Of a stretch of DNA of 64,000 bases, positions 45,945 through 54,633 are shown one piece after another. Within the stretch, counting starts at the first letter, position 1. Every line of letters begins with the position of its first letter. The notes under the pieces were generated by a model, which was not told the DNA's origin, searched no databases, and worked only from the letters and a program-made list of their open reading frames with translations. The position numbers and the translations under genes were made by a program. Source of the DNA: Valencia hispanica (Eukaryota > Chordata > Actinopteri > Cyprinodontiformes > Valenciidae); contig CAUVZQ020000001.1 in the NCBI GenBank assembly GCA_963556495.2, forward strand, positions 171,001 to 235,000. Direction: 5' to 3'.

Positions 45945-46399
45945 CTGTGTAAATAACAGATAAGAGAGCATAGTTAACCTGTTAAAAATTTTGCAGATTG
46001 TCGTTAAAAAGGCTTTTATTTATTTTAACACGTCTTTGTTATTGTGAACTTTAATGAAGAAAGCAGAAACATCCCCTCAGCTTCTAATATGAGGTTTAGA
46101 GTTAAACAGTCAGCAGTGATTATTAAGATTATCAGCTCAGCAGGGTTCATCCAGTCCAGCCTTAACAAGAACTAGTTTAGAAGTTAGTTCAGCCACATTA
46201 GAATGAAGTGATTCATGTTCATAGTTCACCACCTAAATGTTTTAAACTAAGTAAGCAGCTCCAATGTGAACTAGCTCTTCTTTCTTTATTATAATTCATG
46301 TGAAAATAAACACCTGAGAAACTGCTGCCAGTAACTAAAAGTTCTCCATCTCCTGCTATTAACGTTTTACTGTCTAGTATATAAAAGAACAGAATACAA

Positions 46400-46685
46400 T
46401 ATTTAATTCAATTCAGATTATTTCTAAAGCGCAAATTCTCAACTGATGTCATCTCAAGGCACTTAACAATAGTCATTCCAACACAATAATACATTCCAAT
46501 TAGTTTAAAAGTTTTCTATTTAAGGAATCCCAGCAGATTGCATCGAGTCATTGACTTGAGGTTGCGCCCCGTTGAAGCAGACTCCAACCACAGCAATCCC
46601 TCATACTGAGCAAGCATGTAGCGATGGTGGAGAGGAAAAACTCCCCTTTAACAGGAAGAAACCTCCAACAGAACCAGGCTCAGTA
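46400..46685 (-). mobile_element. L2-type LINE 3' UTR, antisense, truncated at telomeric repeats
   Basis: Reverse complement of 24070-24370: CAAGGCACTTAACA, GCATCGAGTCATTGAC and ACAGGAAGAAACCTCCAACA are recognisable. It stops at GGCTCAGTA and the next base begins a GGGTTA array. The 45972-46399 flank has no feature. Confidence 0.85.
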
Positions 46686-46722
46686 GGGTTAGGGTTAGGG
46701 TTAGGGTTAGGGTTAGGGTTAG
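46686..46722 (+). repeat. Interstitial telomeric repeat (TTAGGG)6
   Basis: Six perfect vertebrate telomere units, G-rich on the plus strand, between a truncated LINE and satellite A1. Confidence 0.97.
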
Positions 46723-47534
46723 GTATATGGGGTTTATAAGGTCGTGGTACCCCCCCCTGACCAAACTTTGAAGTGCTATAACTTTTGATCTGAATGTGAT
46801 AGAGACATGGGACCAGCGTCTACCCCCCGGTACCACGGGTCTGGCTTTCGATTTCTTCCATCCGTTTGACCGTACGAGCTTCCGTTCTTGAGATACGCCC
46901 ACTTTTTGACATCCGGTGGTCTGTATCTCGAGAACGGAAGGTCGTAGAGACATGGGGACACTTCAGGCTTGCTCAGAATGGTCGAATTATGGCAGACGGA
47001 TCTTGGTTGCAAGTCTCTACGACGTACGGTTCGGGAGTTACGAGTCGTCAAAGTCGCCCCATTGGTTTCTATGGGACTGGGAGATGTCGAAAATTCACTA
47101 AGTGTCGGAGTCCGATATCGTTCGTCCAAAAAGTAGTTATGAGCACGTTTCAGACCATTTGGAGTCGATTGGTATACTTTTCTTGAGTCATTTTTTCAGA
47201 TTTTGACATCCACTAGTTGGCGCTTTCTTCAATTTCATGCCTTTCCCTGACTTTTTTCCCTAATCCTAAGTCAAGCACATATTCCACGGACCTTAGGTTT
47301 AGTAAAAAGCATCAGGGCAAGGCATAATCAAAATAAATGAGTGACCTGTAACAGGAATGGACTTTACATAGGAAGGGACTGTTGATAGGAATGGACTTTT
47401 GCATAGGAAGGGACTTTACACAGGAAGGGACTGCTGATAGGAATGGACTTTGCATAAGAATGGACTTTTTGACAGGAATGGACTTTGTATAAGAAGGGAA
47501 TTTTGACAGGAATGGACTTTTGACAGGAATGGAG
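46721..47534 (+). repeat. Subtelomeric satellite block A1
   Basis: 814 bp, identical to 48591-49404 (A2) and 61888-62701 (A3) except for a G/A difference at 47161 seen by eye. It has an imperfect 21-bp inverted repeat (46876-46896 with 46923-46943, 19/21) and ends with a degenerate minisatellite of GGAATGGACTTTTGCATA-like units. It is truncated on the right and capped by telomeric repeats. Several open frames exist but none resembles a protein. Confidence 0.9.
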
Positions 47535-47787
47535 GGTAGGGTAAGGGTTAGGGTAAGGGTTAGGGTAAGGGTTAGGGTTAGGGTAGGGTTAGGGTTAGGG
47601 TAGGGTTAGGGTAGGGTAGGGTTAGGGTAGGGTTAGGGTTAGGGTTAGGGGTTAGGGTAAGGGTTAGGGTTAGGGTAGGGTAGGGTTAGGGTTAGGGTTA
47701 GGGTAAGGGTTAGGGTAAGGGTTAGGGTTAGGGTAGGGTAGGGTTAGGGTTAGGGTTAGGGTTAGGGTTAGGGTTAGGGTTAGGTTA
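47535..47787 (+). repeat. Degenerate telomeric array
   Basis: About 250 bp of TTAGGG mixed with TAGGG, TTAGGGG and TAAGGG variants, G-rich on the plus strand. Confidence 0.97.
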
Positions 47788-48590
47788 AGGGATGAACACC
47801 ACCTGAGGATCGAATAAAGTTCCGATAAGTCAAAAACTAAAAGTGATAGGAGGACGAAACCAGTGTCTACACTGGGGTTTTGTGGGGTGGCGGACTCGCT
47901 GGCGAAGACCCCGTGTCGATAGCACTTACGGTTCCCGAGATACTCCAAAAATGGCCAAAAAGGATCGAACGAAAAGGTCAAAATGGAAGATAGGAGTGTT
48001 TGATGGAGCCAGATCTAGGATATTTGTAATCAGGGCCTCGTGCCGGGTTGGTAGACACCCGACATGGCATGATTCGGAGCGACTTCCCAGACTCAACATT
48101 GTTTTTCGATGTCTGGTAACATGGCCGTGTGACCTATCTATCAATGCGGGATGGCACGCAGGTTCCAAACGTGCCCAGAGAGGGTGTCTGTGATGCTTCT
48201 GTGTCCAGATAGGAAGCGAGATTCATGGTGATCCTTCTGTGTCCATATAGGAAGCGAGTTTGAGTGCCCCCCCACGGACCTTAGGTTTAGTAAAAAGCAT
48301 CAGGGCAAGGCATAGATAGAATAGATGGGTGACTGTGTATGAGAATGGACTTTGCATAGGAGGGGACTTTGTATAAGAATGGACTTTGCATAGGAATGGA
48401 CTTTGCATAGAAATGGACATTGCATAGTAATGGACTGCTGATAGGAAGGGAGTTTGCATAGGAATGGAATTTTGACAGGCATGGGATTTGCATAGGAATG
48501 GAGTTTTTGCATAGAAATGGACTTTTGCCAGGAAGGGACTGCTGATAGGAATGGAATTTTGACAGGAATGGACTTTTCATACATGTAGAT
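47788..48590 (+). repeat. Subtelomeric satellite block B1
   Basis: Starts GATGAACACCACCTGAGG. Unique-looking sequence to about 48250 is followed by a minisatellite of 17-20 bp units around GGAATGGACTTTGCATA (48335-48585). Repeated exactly as B2 at +13,297 bp. Confidence 0.9.
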
Positions 48591-49404
48591 AGGTATATGG
48601 GGTTTATAAGGTCGTGGTACCCCCCCCTGACCAAACTTTGAAGTGCTATAACTTTTGATCTGAATGTGATAGAGACATGGGACCAGCGTCTACCCCCCGG
48701 TACCACGGGTCTGGCTTTCGATTTCTTCCATCCGTTTGACCGTACGAGCTTCCGTTCTTGAGATACGCCCACTTTTTGACATCCGGTGGTCTGTATCTCG
48801 AGAACGGAAGGTCGTAGAGACATGGGGACACTTCAGGCTTGCTCAGAATGGTCGAATTATGGCAGACGGATCTTGGTTGCAAGTCTCTACGACGTACGGT
48901 TCGGGAGTTACGAGTCGTCAAAGTCGCCCCATTGGTTTCTATGGGACTGGGAGATGTCGAAAATTCACTAAGTGTCGGAGTCCGATATCGTTCGTCCAAA
49001 AAGTAGTTATGAGCACGTTTCAGACCATTTGAAGTCGATTGGTATACTTTTCTTGAGTCATTTTTTCAGATTTTGACATCCACTAGTTGGCGCTTTCTTC
49101 AATTTCATGCCTTTCCCTGACTTTTTTCCCTAATCCTAAGTCAAGCACATATTCCACGGACCTTAGGTTTAGTAAAAAGCATCAGGGCAAGGCATAATCA
49201 AAATAAATGAGTGACCTGTAACAGGAATGGACTTTACATAGGAAGGGACTGTTGATAGGAATGGACTTTTGCATAGGAAGGGACTTTACACAGGAAGGGA
49301 CTGCTGATAGGAATGGACTTTGCATAAGAATGGACTTTTTGACAGGAATGGACTTTGTATAAGAAGGGAATTTTGACAGGAATGGACTTTTGACAGGAAT
49401 GGAG
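48591..49404 (+). repeat. Subtelomeric satellite block A2
   Basis: Copy of A1 at +1870 bp. Unlike A1 it continues into block C1. Confidence 0.92.
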
Positions 49405-49772
49405 TCTTACATGTGAAAGGACTTTGTATTTGAATGGAGATTTGCATAGGAATGGATTTTTCATGTGAATGGGGTTTTTCATGGGGTCTGGGGGTCGTGG
49501 GTGGCCGTCGAGCATCCTGATAGGAAGGTGCTAGAGACATGGGACCAAGCTCTACCCCCCCATTTACTTGGTCTGGCTTTCGATTTCTGACGTCCGTTTG
49601 ACCGTACGACCTTCCCGTGGATGGCCACGCCCACTTTTTGACAGTATCTCCGGAACGGAAGGTCGTAGAGACACGGGACCACGTCAGGCGTGTTCAGAAG
49701 GGTCGAATTATATGGGATGGATGTTGGTTTCAAGTGTCTACGACGTACGGTTCCAGAGATACGGGCCGTCGA
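49405..49772 (+). repeat. Subtelomeric satellite block C1
   Basis: The end of the minisatellite leads into a core (about 49525-49770) that is a diverged version of the core of block A. Shared phrases are GTCTGGCTTTCGATTTCT, CGCCCACTTTTTGACA, GGAACGGAAGGTCGTAGAGAC-like wording and CTACGACGTACGGTTC. It ends at GGGTAGGG telomeric repeats. Confidence 0.88.
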
Positions 49773-49832
49773 GGGTAGGGTTAGGGTTAGGGTTAGGGTA
49801 AGGGTAGGGTTAGGGGTTAGGGTTAGGGTTAG
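49773..49832 (+). repeat. Interstitial telomeric array at PLE copy 1 3' end
   Basis: About 57 bp of TTAGGG and variants, ending GGGTTAGGGTTAG directly at the PLE sequence TCTGTTAGCGC. Confidence 0.95.
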
Positions 49833-50479
49833 TCTGTTAGCGCAAGGATCCCCCTGACCTAGTCCGACGACTAAGACAGTTTATGTAGGGAACCAAGGTA
49901 ATGCACTGGCCGGCGCACGTCGTCTGCAGCCTCTTTGTCCATATCACTATCTATCTTAAGTGACCTGGTGTAGAAGTATTGATTAGTGAAATGACCGTGT
50001 ACCATTCTCCGAAAATTCGTTTCGAAATCACTTGTAACCATTTGTTCCTGTTCCATTTCTAAAATGTCCTGTTTTTAATTTCCTTGTAGGGAACTCTGAA
50101 GAAGGTTCGTGGTAGAAGTTGAGCTGATTCTGGTATGTAAAGGTAAGTTTTGTGTTACTAATAATGATGAAAATGATAATGTTAACAACTATCATTATAA
50201 TCAATAATCATTGTTATATAATAAGAATGTTAAATTCCTATTTTAATGCCTGTTTTTTGTCTTATTCTTCTAGGTCTAACTGGTGACAATTTAGCCTATT
50301 AAAGGACACATCATCAGTAGTGGACCTCAGGATCTACGGGTGTTTCGGCCATTATCACTAGACACCCTCCCCTGAGGACGGCCCCGCCAAGGTTGATCAA
50401 GCCCTGGGGTGTGTCCAGTAAGTTCTTTTTATGTGCCCAGATTAGAGTGGCACTTACTCCTAAAGTCTTTTTCAGTTAT

Positions 50480-51400
50480 CACCTTTTAACAGGTTAAAAA
50501 CATTTTTATTATTAAAAGAGTAAGTTATTAGAGATTTGTAAGGATTCTTAAAATCTATTTCCTCTTAAAGGTATAGGTGTTATCGGGTTTTTGTAGGTAA
50601 GTATAGAAAGGTAGATAGTATTAGAGATGCTCGTATATGGTTTATTAAGTGTTCATCTTTTAACCGGTGAGGCAAATCTGGAGAAAAATTGATGAAGGTG
50701 AGTATTAGAGTGAGTATTAAGGGATAGTGTCAAGGGATCGGGTTAAACCGGTGTTGATGAAGTTATAAAATTAGACCTTTTAACAGGTGGGAAAATCCAC
50801 AAAATAAATCTATTAAGGTAAGTAGGTATTTTCTTGGAGTAGGTTTCAAAGTTCTGTTAAGTTTTCTCTCTGTATAACAGATGAAAAAATCTGAGGTTTC
50901 ACCTTTTAACAGGTGAGAGGTGAGATGTAAGTATTGAACGGTGATGTAAAAGGTGTTCTTGAAATCTATCATATTGCTGTTTTTGACAGGTGAAATAACT
51001 TTTAGTGGGTATTAAAAGGTAAGTATTAAAAGGTGTTTCAGAGTTCTACTTGGTTTCAACTTTTAACAGGTGAAAAGTCCATTAATGTCAGCATCTAAAT
51101 TATGTTAAAAGTTGTTCATACGATCTAATGAATTTCCTCTTTTAACAGGTGAAGGATTCCAAATAGTATGTTATTCGGATTCAACTTTTAGCAGATGAGA
51201 GAATTTACTCAGGTAAGTCTCTAAATCATCTTGAGAAGTGTTTCTATGATCTAATGAATTTCACCTTTTAACAGGCGAGAAATCCGAGCAGTAAGTTAAT
51301 TGAGTTTCACCTTTTAACAGGTGAGAAATGTATTGATGTGAGTCTCTAAACCCTTGAAAGGTGTTCCTAGAATCTATGGAATTCCACCTTAAAACAGATT
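50480..51400 (-). repeat. Irregular array of about 11 CACCTTTTAACAGGTGA-type motifs
   Basis: On the plus strand, variants of CACCTTTTAACAGGTGA start near 50480, 50654, 50774, 50900, 50979, 51058, 51136, 51181, 51261, 51306 and 51384. CACCT and AGGTG are inverted, so each motif can fold or bind a dimer. The PLE sense strand reads TCACCTGTTAAAAGGTG. Also present in PLE copies 2 and, as far as visible, 3. Confidence 0.9.
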
Positions 51401-52347
51401 AAAAACCATCCTAATTTAAAAAGTCAACAGATAGTAGGTCCAAGGCATATCAAGGAATGAGAGGCCCCCCCCGGGAGGTAAAAATGGACCAGCAAGAGCG
51501 AGCTCCGGCCTTCCAGCCCTCCTAGGTCTTTACAGTCCTCCGTGCCTATCAAGCCCAAGGCCACCATCCATTGTTCCCTCGGTCTGGACTCCTATTTGAG
51601 CCCAAAGGGAAAGATTTGGGGGATGTGACAATCTTAGAGTGTTCAATAAGGTTAAAGGGAAAGCCTGATTAGACGTGTGAAGGCGTTATGGTCTGTGTAT
51701 TGTAGAGGTAAAACCTCCGGGTGGCTGCGGTTAAGGTTCTAAGCCATGAACCAAGCCCCACTTAGGAGGTCCGCATACTTACCCACCCGAATCCCAAGCT
51801 CCGCAACGCAAAAAGCTAGTTGACACCGTTAGGTTACCACGATCTGCGTGTGTAGGTGCCAGGGACCGGGCCCCTCCAGCCAGCAACGGTCCAGAAAATC
51901 CTAAAGGATAGGCCGCCGAAGCAACTCTATCCCTCCCATTCCAGGATAAGATCTTTCAGACCACAACCAGAACTAGAGGACTCCCCAGCCAACCAGAACC
52001 CAAGCCCATCCGAGGCAGGGGGACCCAGAATGTCATGGCAATCCCCACACCCCCGTGTCCAAGGACTGAGACCACCCCAAAGTCAGAGAGATCTGACCGC
52101 CTAGCGGTCGTCCCAACTCAAACTCCAGAGTAGAGACTGTGGGATCCGGAAAGCCAAGGAGTAATAGGTAAGCCCGTGTCCCATACACCGCACGACCCCA
52201 GGTTTACCGGAAAGTTAGGATTTAACAAAGGACATCGGACATCCAGAGACCCCCGGAAGGGATTGCAATGTCTCCGGACTAGTGTAAATGCATCAGGGAC
52301 AAAACCGTCCGGGGATGCATACACCCTGATGTCAAGGGGCAGAGCTA

Positions 52348-53449
52348 AAGCTTACCTAGCGGTTTGCAATGACGCCTCTTAAGAAAACACGCTGCACTTT
52401 CTCAGGGCTTTATTTTTATTAAGACCAAGTATGGTCACGGTGCTATTAAAACTTTATAGTTTCTCCTTTGAGACTTAAGGGTAATCCCTACCGGTGCATT
52501 ATGGGTAAAGTAAATTAATTTCATATATTAAAACAGGTGTACCATTTTGCTTAAAAGTTCTTTTAAAATCTAAGTAAAATCGAGAAATAAGATACTAAAT
52601 GAAGCATGGGATTATGGGTAATAGGATTTTTTGGAACGTGAAGCTTATCCTTAAATACTGGGTGAATCCTTCCTTTCTTTCACTCATGGTTTTATGATAG
52701 ATTGAAGGTCTTTTTTTGTAAATTTTAAGTAACATTTTTAATCTTTATAAACTTTATTCAAGGTGTATGGTTTCTCCTGAGGATTGTTAAAGAGAAAAGT
52801 CTAAATAAACCCTTGGAATTGTGGGTAGTAGGTTTTATGAAGCATAAGCTAAAATATTGGGTGAATTCCTTTTTTCTTGGCTTCGTGGTTTTATGTATGG
52901 TAATGGTTTAACTAAAAATTTGGTAATTAAATTAAGCTAATTAACCCACTTTAAACAAGGTTATAGTTTTGTTTAGAATTTATTAAGGAAAAGAATGTAC
53001 CTTTTTCTATGGAATTATGGGTAATTTTACATTTTCATATTATTTAAATGTTTAGTGGACAATGGGAGTAAAAAGTATTCATATCTGTCCTAAGGGTTGA
53101 TTGGGATCATTGGATTATTTTGTTGGTTTTGAGAAGATAAAAGCATTTTAAATATGGAACAGGAAGTTCTTTCTCTTAAAATATTCCAGTGTCTTGCCAT
53201 TTCAGGGGTATTGGGTTATTAAAACATCCACTAGAGTGGTGTTAAGTAAGAATTGGTTATTTTGGATGATAAGAAGGATTAGATATAGACTCCTAAATTA
53301 ATGGATTTTTAAAGATTTTGGGGCATTGGATGTCAGGTTTCCGGATTTTCACTCTAATAATATGAAAAGCTTAATTTGAATGGATTGGGTTGTATTAAAT
53401 TCCATTTAGAAGTGTGGTCTATTAGGGTTAGGCAATGGTAAAAGTGTAA
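52348..53449 (-). other. AT-rich part of PLE 3' region
   Basis: Non-coding in all frames. It contains at least four spaced ATTATGGGTA-like motifs between 52497 and 53030. Present only in copy 1; copy 2 is truncated exactly at the left edge of this block. Confidence 0.6.
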
Positions 53450-54380
53450 GAGGTGACACTATCCTTAGGGTTAGGGAAAGAGAAATCGGAGAGGGGTATT
53501 GAATCTGACATTAAAGGGTTAGAGGGTCATGAGTTTGCAAGTTGGTTAAAAAAATGTATGGTGTGAAGGAGATGGAGTTGAGGAGGGTTGCCGGACCGGG
53601 CTACGCTCTCCCCCCGCCGGACCGGGCTGGACACTCCATCTCCCTCTACTCCCTACCTGGAAAGTCAGAAGGGAAGAAGGAGATAAGTGGGTAAGTATAA
53701 TGTGATAAGTGGGTAAGTATAATAGGTATAGGAGGTGATTAATATTTGTAGAGGGGGTCTGTTTTCACTATCCTTAAGGTTAGGAAAGAGGAATCGGAGA
53801 GGGATATTCAGTCTGACGTCAAAGTGTTAGGGTGTATTGAGTCTATAGGTTTGTTAAAAAATGTATGGTGTGAGGGAGATGGAGTTGAGGAGGGTTGCCG
53901 GACCGGGCTACGCTCTCCCCCCGCCGGACCGGGCTGGACACTCCATCACCCTCTACTCCCTACCTGGAAAGTCAGAAGGGAAGAAGGAGATAAGTGGGTA
54001 AGTATAATGTGATAAGTGGGTAAGTATAAGAGGTGATTAATATTTGTAGAGGGGGTCTGTTTTAACTATCCTTAAGGTTAGGAAAGAGGAATCGGAGAGG
54101 GATATTCAGTCTGACGTCAAAGTGTTAGGGTGTAATGAGTCTATAGGTTTGTTAAAAAATGTATGGTGTGAGGGAGATGGAGTTGAGGAGGGTTGCCGGA
54201 CCGGGCTACGCTCTCCCCCCGCCGGACCGGGCTGGACACTCCATCTCCCTCTACTCCCTACCTGGTAAGTCAGAAGGGAAGAGGGAGATAAGTGGGTAAG
54301 TATAATGTGATAAGTGGGTGAGTATAATGTAATAGGTACCGGAGGTAATTAATATTTGTAGAAGGGGTCTGTTTTCCAGG
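53450..54380 (-). repeat. Three tandem ~300-bp units with hairpins in PLE 3' region
   Basis: Units repeat with periods of 307 and 298 bp (anchor GATGGAGTTGAGG at 53571, 53878 and 54176). Each holds GCCGGACCGGGCT twice and an inverted repeat, GAGGGAGATGGAGT with ACTCCATCTCCCTC. The stem is perfect over 14 bp in unit 3 (54170-54183 with 54238-54251), with one mismatch in unit 2. Located downstream of ORF2 in the element's sense direction. Confidence 0.93.
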
Positions 54381-54633
54381 TAAGTCATGGTTATTTCTAA
54401 GAATTATGATCTTGAAAGGGAGCAGGGATCAGCATTTGGATTACTCCGTTTGAGAGCTTGCTCCTTTGTAAGGACATGCATCCTACAAAGATCTGGAATG
54501 AATCCTTTTTAGTGGCATCATGTCCCGTTCCCTTATTAAACAATCTTTATTAAACATTAAACAGCCATTACAACAATGAAGTATTTAAAACCTTAAACTT
54601 GAATAAGTGAGGTCCAACTACAGTTTGAAGTTT

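Noticed and set aside
48287..48823. 178-codon minus-strand frame spanning satellite A and B
   Set aside because: Translation of a degenerate minisatellite; repeated KVHSYAKS-like peptide with no protein-like composition.
50295..50400. Hammerhead-ribozyme-like pieces (CTGATGA and CGAAAC on the minus strand, with a GGGTGT/ACACCC inverted repeat) in the PLE 3' region
   Set aside because: PLEs often carry hammerheads, so I looked. The CTGATGA and GAAAC elements are in the wrong order and the stems I and II cannot be drawn, so no ribozyme is called.
51856..52382. Short open frames in the PLE 3' region
   Set aside because: Overlapping frames on both strands with no conserved motif. They lie in the non-coding region downstream of ORF2 in the sense direction.
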